From Mucidula mucida (lineage: Eukaryota > Basidiomycota > Agaricomycetes > Agaricales > Physalacriaceae), in the NCBI GenBank assembly GCA_015501055.1, contig JADNYV010000032.1:186001-250000 (forward strand): a stretch of 64,000 nt of DNA, read 5' to 3'. This document shows positions 33,157 through 44,606 of the stretch, piece after piece (position 1 is the stretch's first letter; every line of letters begins with the position of its first letter). The notes beneath the pieces were generated by a model. That model saw only the letters and a list, made by a program, of their open reading frames with translations, did no database searches and was not told the origin of the DNA. Made by a program: the position numbers and the translations under genes.

Positions 33157-36034
33157 ATGCCTTCCTCTGACGGTTCAGCATCCAAGAAACGCCGCCTACA
33201 GCGCGCGTGCGATAACGTTGCGTCAAAGCATTTTCTTCACCGCCGCTGATCTAACGCCACTCATTGTACTGTAGTGCAAGAAAAGAAAGAGTACGTCATG
33301 CCCTGTGGCGTTACAGCTGCCCAATTGATTTTCGCTCTAGTAAAATGTGCGACTGATGACAGGACATTGGGCTATTCTCATTAAAATTCTTCCAGGCGAT
33401 GGAGCAGAGATGCCAGGCAGTAACTGCACCAATTGTCTTACAGCGGGCATTCAGTGTACACATATCGAAGTTACAAAGGTCAGCTCTCTTTGAGTCGTCC
33501 GCGTACCTCACAAAGTCTGAGAACTCTTTGTTGTGCAGAATCTGGGATCGGCGCAAGGGTCAGTAAATAGTTTTAAGCGCGCGCGATCTCATCGCTGCCG
33601 TAGATACGTCCAGGGCTTGGAGCACCGTGTGAAGACATTGACGCTACTATTTCAACGAGCAAGCCTCGATTCTTACTCAACAATCCGCGCTAATCGGAAA
33701 TTTAGCTGCATCCCGACGTTGACCTTGACCAGGAGCTGGGCGACGACGGTACGCCACACCTCCAGGACACCGCCAGCCTCGTACGGAACGACGAAATGCA
33801 TGTGTGGGCTACTCTGAATTTGGCTGCGGAGAGGCTCACGTTGGAGGACCCGGTGGAACAAGTGTATGGAAAGTCGAGGTATCCCTACATTCCCGCCGGT
33901 CCGGATTTGGCGCGCGCTTATTCTTCTTAGCAACGCCTACCTCGAGAGGCTCATAAGAGATGAAAAGGCGATACATTTTGGCCAAGACCCAGCTAGACTG
34001 CAAGAGCCTTCATCTCTTCGCCAAGATACATGGTGGCCAAGGCCTGTGCGTACTCTGATCACCTCCTGCTCTCCCGCTCACACGCCTCCAGTGGCATCAA
34101 CCTCGAGCCAAGTTTCGCACTCCTGGATATACATTCCCCGATCCAGATTTATTGACGTCGTTGGTGGACGTGTACTTTTTCCGCGAAAATTCGTTTCTTC
34201 CCCTCTTACATCGACCAACATTCGAGCGATCTCTAGCAGGCAGCAGACACCTCTATGATGACATGTTCGGCGGCGTCGTTCTCCTGGTATGCGCCCTTGC
34301 TTCACGTTACACCAACGATCCTCGTGTCTACGCCTTTAAGGTCGATGACCCCGGTTGGCCGTTCTTCGAACAAGTCACGCTGCTTCCTCCTCTACCCGTA
34401 ACGTCGGCTTCTTTGGTCGAGCTTCAAGTACACTGTGTATGCACGCCCCCCGCCCGTTTAAGTTATCTCACATATTTGCAGCTTTATATCATCTATCTTC
34501 AGCACCTAGGACAAGCGGAAACAATGTGGATACGTCTGGGCACTGCCATTCGAATGGCACAGGAAGCAGGCGCCCACGTGAATCGCTCATGTTCAAGCAC
34601 ACCCAACGCTCGAGATGAACTTTGGAAACGTGTCTTCTGGTATGATATTGTTCTCGACGCCGGGCGACGTTCTGAAGAAGCGCCGGCATGTTGTAGGGTC
34701 CTCATGTTTCTGGACGTATCGTTCTCCGCTATCACTGGACGCCCAAGTGCAATTCACTGCGAAGGGTAAGTTTGTGACCTCGCGAATGCACGTTCTAATT
34801 TCGCCTTCAGTTTCGATGTACAATATCCCATCGATTGCGACGATGTGTACTGGGACCATCCCGATCCCCGGCTCAATTTCAGGCAACCTACGAACAAGCC
34901 GTCGTCTCTCACGTTCTTTATCCAATTGATCAAGCTGGTCGAAATACTTTCAGATGTACAAAGAGCTGTTGTAGGTCTCGGGACCAGAAGCTCCGCCGTC
35001 ATCTATTGACGACCTTCGAAGTATCCCATGAAGCGTGAATGCAAGAATCGACTGCCAGAGCCTCAAGTTCTCACGGAATTCGACGCCGCACTGAATAAAT
35101 GGCTACGGGCGATGCCGTCCCACTGTGCGTGCTTTCGTCGCGCGCGAATAATGGTAAACTGACTATTCTCTTTCCCAGTGCTATGGGATCCACATCGTCA
35201 ACACACGCTCTTTTTTCGGCAATCGGCCTTTCTGCACATGAAGTTCTACTTTGTTCAGATTCTTACTCACCGACCCTATATTCCCGCACCGTCAGTGACC
35301 CTGCTTGCACAAACCTCCCTGTTCCCGTCGCTCTCTATCTGCACGAATGCGGCTACATCATGTCTAAGGATAGTTGAAGCACAGAAGGAACGCGGTTATC
35401 TCGAAGTCGTGCAGGTCATGGTAAGAGGCCGGCTTTGTATGACGGAGTTCTATCGGGTTAATTGATCTCCTCAAGGTATCTGCCTATACAGCGGCGCTAG
35501 TTCTTCTACTCAGCGCGTGGAGAGATCTACCACCAAACGCGCCCGTATCTGTGAAACCGGAGATGAAGGGTGTCTACGTGTGTCTGGAGATGCTGAAAGC
35601 ATGCGAGAGACCGTAGGTTTCGAAAGCGTGGTCAGTGTCAGTTAAAGACTGAACTGTTTTCTAGGTGGTCTCAGTTTCCGTTCGTCCTTGGGTATGTGCG
35701 AGTTCTTTCTTGAGTAGTTGAATACTGAGAGGTACCAAGCGACACCCTCTCCAAGTTGATCTCTGGAGACTTGGCACCGTATCCAGCCGAAGCCAGTTCT
35801 ATGGATGTCGTGAGACAACAGAATTACGACCGACCTGGCCCATCTGAGCTTGGGGTAAATCCCGCTCTGTCTTATTCTCAATTATATTCGGATCTGCTCC
35901 ATGGAGGCAGGGACTTTGTCATGGGCTATCCGGAGGACGTTGACGATCAGGCCTACTCTCATCCTGCAAGTCTCTATAACTATTCGCAGCCCGAGTATAT
36001 GAATCCTCCATTCAATGCTCCTTCAGGGAAGTGA
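33157..36034 (+). CDS. Zn2Cys6 transcription factor with fungal-specific regulatory domain
   Basis: The start gives MPSSDGSASKKRRLQRACDN. Splicing of three small exons yields the binuclear zinc cluster: CDNCKKRKIKCDG, then NCTNCLTAGIQC, six Cys in the canonical spacing. It continues with THIEVTK, NLGSAQG and YVQGLEHRVKTLTLLFQR (linker and dimer helix). The fungal_trans core is present: FFRENSFLPLLHRPTFERSL, VVLLVCALASRYTNDPRV, WPFFEQV, RLGTAIRMAQEAGAHV, RDELWKRVFW and SAITGRPSAI. The C-terminal part includes VLTEFDAALNKWLRAMPSH and HRPYIPAPS. More than ten introns. The domain layout resembles Xlnr/CAT8-type regulators; target genes cannot be read from sequence. A tandem, damaged paralogue follows immediately. 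Confidence 0.88.
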
Positions 36035-36382
36035 TGACATGGACCATGGGAAGACGTACTGGGAACTTATATATGGACTGTACTTACATTGGTGTTTTCT
36101 GCATAGGACACTCATTGAGTCTCGCAAGTAGTCAATTTAGCAACATTCGAAATCGTTTACTTCGACACCTGACATAGAATACATCGCTTTTTACATGCGT
36201 GATTCGTAAGGCGGCGGGCAACATAAAGCATGGTTATTCGGACCAGAAATTGTGGCGTACACACCGCATTATGTAAGAAAGCCGGGAACGAGGGATTTGA
36301 CCGAGTCGGCCCGACCAGCATCCGGCCCATGTCGATCATTGGCAGTTCACCCCAAGCTCACTCAGGATCGTCCCACACTTGA

Positions 36383-38650
36383 ATGACTTCTAGCACCAGC
36401 AGGGCTGACCGGGACCGGTCGCCCTCAAAAAAGCGGCGCCTTCCACGAGCATGTGATCTGGTCTGTCAATATCGACTCCATGTGCCTTTACAGTGAATAA
36501 TTCGTGGTATAGTGCAAGCGGAAGAAGGGTGAGTGTTCATTGGTGACATACAACGCGTGCTTGATCATGTTTAGTTCGATGTAAGTCGACCACTTCTATT
36601 ACTCTGTTCTCTATGCGAGCGACGTATGTAGGCGATGTCTTGAAACGCCAGGGAATCGATGTACGAATTGTGTCAAGTCGAACGCACAATGCACACATGT
36701 CGAAGTTCGAAGGTAGTCCCCGAAGGTTACTATTTCTCGGCATTCTGACTGAATATTATACAGAACCTGGGATTGGCCAAAGAGTACATCTGTTCTGATC
36801 TTGTCGCGTTGAGATCCTGACTTGAGTTCAGCTATGTTGAAACCCTGGAACGGCGATCCGACAAGCTGATAATGCTCTTCAGGAAGGTACGCGACTTTGA
36901 GCTTCCCAACGACGACTGCACTGAAACCACGTCTAGTTGTTACCTGACGTAGATTTGAGCCAAGTATTGGGTGACGACGATGAAGTTGCATTCGAAGCTG
37001 AAGGAATACGGAACCTCTTGCGAAACGATGAGGATCAGACCCCAGCTGTTGCCATGAGTCGGATCGTTCTAGAGCCCCCTGAAAGACGGTTCTTTGGTCC
37101 ATCCAAGTATTTCCTGGCACTACTATTCCATATACTGAGTTGGGCTCAAATGTTCTCCATAGTGGTTTATACCTCATTCGAACTGTTGCTGAGCAGAAGG
37201 CAGCCTATCTTGGACTGCGTTTTCCTTTACAGCCGAATCTCTCTGCTAAACGAGAGGAGACATGGGCGCCGCGACCCGTAAGTCAATTGTTCTCCAACTA
37301 CAGGTCGTTGACGATATGTACAGTGGCATAACCCCCGCGCCAAACTCTGTCCACCGTACTATGTGTTTCCCGAGGACGATCTGATGAGAACTCTCATCGA
37401 ACTGTATTTTCAGAATCACAGAAATGCTTTTTACCACTTCTGCATCGTCCAAGCTTCATGAAGGATATTGAAGATCAAGTATACCTTTACGATGATAGCT
37501 GTTTCTTACATACGAGCAAACGCGACTTCCTGAACGTCAGATCTTATCCAAGTTCGAGAAGTTGTTACAGGAATGGGATCATGGTGTTCCTTTCCATCGT
37601 GAGCCTTCACCCGCTTTGCTCCTTCGCTAAGTAGCATACTGACAAGACCAGTCAAATGGGATCCTAGCCGTCAAAACGACACGGTCTTCCGACAAAGTTG
37701 TTTCCTACACACGACACGTTCGTACGTGCAGATAATGATTCATCGGCCCTACATACCTGCTCCGTCCACCCATAAGATGACAAAGCCTCTGTATCCCTCT
37801 CTTGGTATATGCCTGAATGCTGCTCGTTCATGTGTGCGGGTTGTAGAGGCCCAAACTAAGCGCGGATACGTCGAGAATGGGTTGCTTTACGTGAGGGTTC
37901 TTCTGCTGATGTCGGCTGATTCTCATATCAAAAGTGTAGGTGTTTGTGAACACAGCAGCTGTTATTCTCCTTCTCGATGCATGGTCCAGACCACGGGACG
38001 AGAATGTCCTTGAGACTCAGAGCATGAAGGATGCTCAAACGTGTCTTAATATGCTGAAGGCGTGCGAAAAGCCGTATGTCGTACTTACAGCGCTTCATTG
38101 CTCGATACTGACTGGTTGACAAGATGGATGATGTATGCCTACGCTTTTGGGTAAGATCGTTCCAGCAGATAATATGGCTGACTTAGGACTATTGCTTAGA
38201 GAAATGCTTGTCGACTTGATGCCGTCGGACAATCTGAAGGAAGACACGGCGGCGCCGCATTCATCTAATTCTCAGTCTGAAAGCCGCGGTCGCAAGAGGC
38301 AGAGGAACGGCCAAATGGAGTCTACTCAACAATCATCTGCTTTGATATCAGACGTTGACCAATTTGGTTCCACAGCTTTTAATGAGGTGCAGACCGAGCA
38401 CTTGACTTTGAATCCCCCCTCATTCGAAGCACCCATGTACCAGGAGGCTTACGAGTCCGTGGCATACAATGGCATCCGCATGAACAATCTTTGCTACAGG
38501 ATGCATACGCAATCCCTCTGGGAGATCCTCTTCCATTCGCGTCTCATTATCAAACTACACTCAACCTTGGCTCTCCACATACTGGCAAGACTTCCAGTGA
38601 GCAAACGGACTACGTCAGTATTCTCTCTCACTGTTCAAGATTCCAAGTAA
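36383..38650 (+). pseudogene. Damaged tandem paralogue of the Zn2Cys6 factor
   Basis: The start at 36383 (MTSSTSRADRDRSPSKKRRL) and zinc-cluster exons with the same intron positions show a tandem duplicate of the 33157 gene. Similarity continues through NLGLAK, YVETLERRSDKLIMLFRK, LLPDVDLSQVLGDDDE, PLLHRPSFMKDIEDQVYLYD, RLPERQILSKFEKLLQEWDH and MIHRPYIPAPSTH to WSRPRDENV and MYAYALGK. Between YLYDD and RLPERQIL only about 40 bases remain where the paralogue has about 250 codons, so the core of the regulatory domain is deleted. Two one-base breaks (G at 36637 within the zinc cluster, T5 at 37428-37432) add to this. The last frame is uncertain (stop at 38650 or 38673). It might still make a short DNA-binding protein if the one-base breaks are sequencing errors. 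Confidence 0.75.
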
Positions 38651-38883
38651 CGAAGAGGACAGTTTTCAGATAGAAAACCTATACTCTACTATTTCTAATT
38701 GACGGTGTCCGGCGGTAACTTTACAGTACTCGTAATTGCTCTATGTACATGCGCTACCCTACTTATTAACTTAATGCGACTTATCTTTTTCATCGCGCAA
38801 GATCTGAGAGCCCGGCCCGATCATCCCGGCCAAATTCCTGGTTGTGCATCTTTCCTCCTACCGCGATTTCCTACGTTTTCAAA

Positions 38884-39920
38884 ATGACACGCGTAACTAA
38901 TTTCGGCCGCAAGAGGACGTACCTTGAAAGTGGACTCTCTGAGGCGCCAGCTACTACGGAAGGACCCGAAATCAAGGAGGCTGAAGAAACTGAAGGACCC
39001 GACACCAAGGACGCTGGAGAAACTGAAGGAGTCGAGCCTGTGAAGAAGAAGAGGAAACGGACGAAAAAGAAAGCTGATGAAGCCGGTGCTGATACAGCTC
39101 CCTCATCATCCACCAAGCCGCAGAAACCCAAAAGTACGTTTTGAATATTAGCACGACAATTCGAATTCACCTTGCAATCGTGTAGAGACAAGACCTGATC
39201 GCAAAGAAACGACCGAGTCGCGACGACAAAAACGTATAGCGGAACGGGAAGCCGATACGACCTGCTTTCGCTTGCCGTGAAAAAGGACATGCTGCCAGAA
39301 ATTGCCCCAAAACGAAAAACGAGGGCGGGAAGCGGGAAATCGGCATTTGTTATAGGTCTGTCCTCTATACGTGATCCCATCCGACCACTGAACATGATCT
39401 GAAGATGCGGCTCTAACAAACATACACTGGCGCGGTGTAAAAAGCCACAGGACCCAGCGAATCCCTTACCTTTCGCTTCATGTTTCGTGTGCAGCGCCAA
39501 GGGTCATTTGGCTTCAGCGTGCCCGGAGAACAAAGCGCGCGGCGTATATCCAAATGGCGGATGCTGCAAAATATGCGGCGAAACGAGCCATCTCGCTCGT
39601 GATTGTGGTCTAAGAAACCAAGGTGTGTTCTTCACTGCTAAGCGTAATCAACGTGCTGAAATTTGATTTTGCAGACTTGACCCACAATCCGTCAGTCTTT
39701 GTAGTGGACGAGGGTGCAGGGGTTGGCGCGGACGAGGACGGATTCCACGTTTTCAAACGGACTGCTTCTGAAGTTGAGAAAGACGAGAAGAGGCTGACCA
39801 AATTGGTATCACAGAAGTTGGCTGGTAATGCACCACCTATAAAAAAGGCGACAAAGGTGGTGAATTTTTGGTATGTTTTGTCTCGAAGCACTTCTTCGAG
39901 TAGGCTGACTGGCTCTTAGA
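38884..39920 (+). CDS. Zinc-knuckle protein of ZCCHC9/Air type (one apparent frameshift)
   Basis: The N-terminus is acidic then Lys/Arg-rich (KKKRKRTKKKADEAG, nuclear-localisation-like). Four CX2CX4HX4C zinc knuckles can be read: CFACREKGHAARNC, CYRCGSNKHTLARC, CFVCSAKGHLASAC and CKICGETSHLARDC, matching ZCCHC9-like proteins linked to nuclear RNA/rRNA metabolism. The first knuckle is in frame only if one T of the TTT at 39266-39268 is removed. The C-terminus is VFVVDEGAGVGADEDGFHVF, then KKATKVVNF, with the stop codon TGA formed across the last intron (TG at 39869-39870, A at 39920). If that intron is not removed the frame runs to the same place with extra residues. Confidence 0.85.
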
Positions 39921-39961
39921 TCATTGGCACGTGTACTATTTGAGGTTGTTCTCTCACCACC

Positions 39962-41040
39962 ATGTCTACGCGCGCTGTAAATATAATCTATGGCACAGCT
40001 TGGTATACAATTCATCCAGCCTCCTGGGACTCCGTTTCATTCTCATACCTGCAGGAAGAAAGAAAGGACAACAGCTCTCGTCGTCTCCGCTGTTTTGAAT
40101 GGCTTCAGAGCTATTGACACGGGTAGGTCTCAGGGAGGTCGTCGATGTCTCGAAACTGAACTCGTTCAGCGTGCCAACCCAAACATTATCGGTAATTAGT
40201 AGTCACTCTTGAGTTTCAATGCAGACATCCCGAATGCAATTGTAGCGAAGATCTTGTGGGCAACGCCTTGGAAGAGTTGAATGTGAAGCATGGTATTTCC
40301 AGGGAAAACATCTTTCTTCAAACGAAGTAAACTCCCACTTCGCTCTGAGTCGCCCCACTCATCCATTTCATCTAGATTCACCTCTCTTTCCGGACAAGAC
40401 CGTTCGCTGCCACTTCCTTATAACCCATCAGACGATGTCACCACGCAAGTGCGCGCCTCGTTCAACAAGTCCCTGGAAAATCTCAAAACGAACTATTTCG
40501 ACAGCTACATCCTCCATTCGCCCTTGCGAAACATAGCCTCAACCTTGGACGCGTGGAAAGTCCTCATGTCACTGCAAGATGAGGGCAAAGTGCGCATGAT
40601 AGGCGTCAGCAACACATACGACGTCGGCGTACTTCAAGCTCTCTCGGAGCTCCGGAAGGTGCAGGTCGTCCAAAATCGCTGGTTCGAAGGGAATGCCTGG
40701 GATGTTGATGTTTTTCAATACTGTCGTGCACATGATATTCAGTACCAGTGCGATTTTACCATTACTCTGTGATGCTCGTCTGACGCGACCCAGATCGTTT
40801 TGGACATTGTCGGGCTCTCCAGCTCTCCTCAGTCATCCTTCGGTGCTTGCTATTTCCGAGATGACGCCGGCTCAGGTTGTCTTTGGCTTGGCGCAGTCAT
40901 TGGGGATTGTGCCTCTCTCTGGGACCACGAACGAGGTGCACATGAAGGAGGATTTAGCGGTGGGGCCTGACGTGTTTTCCGCTGATGAGAGTCGCGTTCA
41001 GGACATTAAGAGGATGATGGGGTTAGATTCTGTGTTATGA
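39962..41040 (+). CDS. Aldo/keto reductase
   Basis: NADPH-dependent oxidoreductase of the AKR fold. The start at 39962 gives MSTRAVNIIYGTAW. Small exons then splice to KKERTTALVVSAVLNGF, RAIDTACQPKHYREDLVGNA and LEELNVKHGISRENIFLQTK, followed by GQDRSLPLPYNPSDDV, YFDSYILHSPL, GKVRMIGVSNTYDV and VQVVQNRWFEGNAWDVD. The catalytic tetrad is present: Asp (AIDTA), Tyr (HYRED), Lys (LQTKF), His (LHSPL). The C-terminus has FGLAQSLGIVPLSGTTNEVH, the usual cofactor-binding loop. The 22-base exon CGTGCCAACCCAAACATTATCG between two introns carries the catalytic Tyr and is easy to miss in automatic annotation. Substrate unknown; cytosolic. Confidence 0.92.
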
Positions 41041-41252
41041 TGTCATGGCTTCTAAACTTGAGAAGCAGTTGTGGCTTTGTGAGCTCGATGTTCTCTCGAC
41101 GTGTCAATCCAATCTTGTTTTGCAGAGTGTCGGATGATGTAGGCTGTTCTGTGGATCTGCACAACTTGCAGGTTGTTAGCTCTCACTGTCAGGCACAACT
41201 TGGTTCAACGTCATGGCGCCTCGTTGTATACTTCGCTCCAAGGCTCAGAAAG

Positions 41253-41260
41253 TATATAAA
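41253..41260 (+). promoter_or_regulatory. TATA-like box upstream of the GH128 gene
   Basis: TATATAAA lies 96 bases upstream of the ATG at 41349. Confidence 0.45.
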
Positions 41261-41348
41261 GCGACGCGTCTATTTCCCTGTTTCTCTATATTCATGACCC
41301 GCACAACCGCAACGATCTAGATATTCCTCCATTAACGCAACATTAACG

Positions 41349-42528
41349 ATGTTCATGACTCGCCAGACTCTCATGCTCACGACCTTTCTCTCTCTTGTCT
41401 CTCTCTGTGTTTCTTCTCCTGACATCGCCCGCGATGTGACGAATTCATCTAAAGCCGGCTTAGCGTGGGGTGGCGGGGACGCTGATTCTATGGAGCAGTT
41501 TACTGCGACGGGAAAGGTGTCATGGTAGGAAGCAGCTTTCCGCGCGCGTCTCGCCTATTGACGTGTTTGCTTACAGGTATTATACGTGGTCGCCCAAGAC
41601 ATACATATGGCAGGCTCCTGATTCTCTGGAGTATGTTCCTATGCTCTGGGGGAGCAACCAGATCGACGAGTTCACATCGACCATCAACGACACGCTCGAT
41701 GCGGGCAACATTCATATGGTTCTCGGGATGAATGAGTATGTTGTCCATGCAGTGATGTTGGATGTTGCGTTTCTGATGATAGTTTTTTTGCAGACCGCAG
41801 GAAGATGGACAGTCCAATTTGTCTCCGAAAGAGGGCGCGGATATGTGGCGTGAATATATCAACCCGCTTCATTACTATTACCCTGGCGTCGAGCTTGGGA
41901 GCCCGGCGCCATCTGGTGCGCCTTCCGGCAAGACGTGGTTGCTTGATTTCTTGGACGAGTGTGATGGGTGTACAGTTGACTTTATCGCTTGCCGTGAGCC
42001 TCCTACTATGAGTAAAAACCACTCCGAGATCTGATTTTCATTTACTTAGATTGGTACGATATCAACGCGACACAGTTTATCGAGTACATGGAGGACTTTC
42101 ACGATACGTTTAACCGGTCTATAGCTGTCACCGAGTGGTCTTGTCAGAACTTTAACAACGATAATCAGTGCACGGAGGAAGAGGTGGTTGAGTTTTTGAA
42201 TACGACTCAATCGTGGATGGATGGGACGGAGTGGATTAAGATGTACGCGTACTTTGGGTCGTTGACGGATATGCAGGGGGTGAATGAGGTACGTCTTGGT
42301 ATGATTGTGGCTGATTCTTTGACTTGACTTTGATAGGCGAATAGACTGATTCGCTCGGATGGCGATATTACGGAGCTGGGCGAGCAGTATATTGGGGCTG
42401 AAGATCCTGGCGCTGGGTCGGGCTCTGATAACGATGGTACAACCCATTCCGCGATCAGTCGATGGCTGCCGCTTTTCGGGGTTGTTGTGTTCTTCCAGTT
42501 TGTTTCTGCATTCGTCGGACTCGTCTAG
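41349..42528 (+). CDS. GH128 endo-beta-1,3-glucanase, probably GPI-anchored
   Basis: A secretion signal (MFMTRQTLMLTTFLSLVSLC) is followed by a GH128 TIM barrel: AGLAWGGGDADSMEQF, WYYTWSPKTYIW, YVPMLWGSNQIDEF, and HMVLGMNE, whose Glu before PQ is the likely acid/base. Then come GKTWLLDFLDECDGCTVDF, IACHWYDINATQFIEYM and IAVTEWSCQNF, whose Glu is the likely nucleophile. Introns near 41520, 41735, 41990 and 42290 join in frame. The C-terminus is Ser/Gly-rich and ends in a hydrophobic helix (FGVVVFFQFVSAFVGLV) after a small-residue site, typical of GPI anchoring. The family acts on fungal cell-wall or lichenan-like beta-1,3-glucans; a cell-wall remodelling role is inferred. Confidence 0.9.
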
Positions 42529-42881
42529 ATTAAACTGTTGTGATATGGTATACCCCTCATACATTTTGTATCATGTAAACGAGTTTTTGTATTACTACAT
42601 AGCCATCCTTGGCATCGACCAACATGAATTGTTGGTGCATGAGCATTGAATATTGAATTACCAGTTTTGGAAACTACGCCTTTCTTGCGAACGCTCACCT
42701 ACCATCTCAAACCCACGACTCGCTATGGACCTGTACGCCATAGGAGGTGCCAAGCCTTCAAGCATGTCCCCTTGAACCTCCTGTGTTTTGACTCCGAGCG
42801 AGGCCTTATAATAATAGGTGCTTGACGTTGACGGGGACCTCTGCGTTTCCGTCTAGACTCTAGACCACCTCCTCGCCCCTC
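42529..42881. other. Intergenic, promoter of fucosyltransferase-like copy 1
   Basis: No gene seen. TATAATAATA near 42807 may serve as a promoter element. Confidence 0.35.
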
Positions 42882-44606
42882 ATGCCTGCCCACCGCCAAC
42901 TGTTCATCGCGACCGCCATCATCCTTCTATGCCTAGTGTCGTACACTGCGCACCAATTCTGGCTCGCGCCGTCAGTTGTGGAATATTCGCCTTCTTTTAA
43001 TCCACCATCTTTGCCGACTGTTGTGGAGGAGGTGGGAGTGGAGGAGTGGGATATCAGTAATGTGGTTTTAGGACCGCCGACGGCGGCGTTTCGAGGTAAT
43101 GCAAAGTTTTGTACAAGGATGGTGGAGGGAAATGATTCATGGCCCATGTTCGTTGCAGATAATCTGCGACCGGATGGGTATTACCTCACGGCGTGGGTCC
43201 GGGGAGGGTTTAGTGAGTCCTTTGCAATAACCTGCATGTAAGCTGACGACGAGTCCGAATTGCAGCCAATCTCTTTATAGGCTTCGTATGTCCTTCTTTC
43301 CGCGCGTCGGTTCTCACTCATTTCGATATAGACCAACATGATATACCTCGGCATAATATCCGAGCGCGTCCCCGTCGTCCCTCCTTTTGCACCTTGCGAG
43401 CATATATGTATGTCCATACACACCTTCATCCATTCAACCATCTTTGACGCTCCTCCGCCTAGCACCCGATGCCTCCATTCTCCCCTTTGGCGACATCTTC
43501 GACATGGAATACCTCCGCGCTGCTCTGCGCACCCCCATCCTCGAGTGGTCCGACATCAAGACTACTCCACCCTCCCCCCACTTCGACTCCCCTCCTCCCC
43601 CCACCCCCATCTCCGAACCGCTCGGATGCTGGACATCGCGCGAACGCACCGAGCCCGACGCCATCCAAGCCGACGGCTTCTTCTCCCACCTCAAGCTCGA
43701 CGTCGCATACACCCGCCTCCCGGACTTTACATACCGCTCCTCGCGGCCCGAGGAGAACTATGTGAACACCTGGGGTATATCGTCTTTGATATTCCCGGAT
43801 CCGGAGGGCGTATCGAAGCATGCGCATACGGAGTGGCCGCTTTTGCGGGCGTCTCCAGAGGGTGTGGGGGTGTCCCCGGATGTGCAGATGGCGTGTTTTG
43901 ATACGTTGTATTATATGGGGACGGGCGCGGAGGTGTTTGATTGGGACTATGAGTGGGGCCGGCGTGGAGGGTGGTTGGGAAGCATTTGAGGTTCTCGGAT
44001 AAGGTGCGGAGGTTGGCGAGGGAGTATGTGGGTAAGGCTTTGGGTGTGTCGAGCGACGAACCTGTAAGTGGGGATATGGTTTATGTCCCGTTTTTATGCG
44101 TTGACGCGTACATATAGTTTATCACTGTCCATATTCGGCGCGGCGATTTTGCGAATTCGGATCCTTGTAGAGAGGGTCTTGGCGCGAAAGACGACTGTCT
44201 TGCGCCTCTATCGGCATTCCAGCGCCGCGTGCATCAGGTGCAGGTTGAACTGCTGCAACGAACGGGGGTGCAAGTCACACGGGTCATCGTGTCTTCGGGT
44301 GTGTATAAAAAGTCGTGCGCCTCAACAAGGCTGACATTATGTAGATGAACGAGATCCCAAGTTCTGGGAACAAGTTGATGCACTAGGTTGGCATTACAAT
44401 GACCACGAAAAGGAAAGGACGATCGAGACTTATGGAGAGTGGTACGCGCCATCATAGATGTGGTGATTCAGAGTATGGGCAGCGGCTTCGTGGGCACTGA
44501 TCGGTCGACGCTTAGCCTCGTCAGCCAGAGGAGGGTGCACGATTGGAATAGAGGTCCGACGAGGATTGTAAAGTGGGGAACTTTGGGTGCGGACGATGAT
44601 GATTGA
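42882..44606 (+). CDS. O-fucosyltransferase-like type II membrane protein, copy 1 (two apparent frameshifts)
   Basis: First of three paralogues. The start at 42882 (MPAHRQLFIATAIILLCLVS) gives a short cytoplasmic stub and a signal-anchor. Exons then read DNLRPDGYYLTAWVRGGF, NMIYLGIISERVPVVPPFAP, FDMEYLRAALRTPILEWSDI, LGCWTSRE, MACFDTLYYMGTG and, after an intron, FITVHIRRGDFANSDPCREG. HIRRGD is the GDP-sugar binding motif of O-fucosyltransferase and alpha-1,6-fucosyltransferase families. The end is STLSLVSQRRVHDWNRGPTR with TGA at 44604-44606. Two one-base losses break the frame: G4 at 43955-43958 (G5 needed for EWGPAWR) and CC at 44449-44450 (needed for WYAPIIDVV). Either sequence errors or early decay. 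Donor and acceptor sugars are not determined. Confidence 0.75.
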
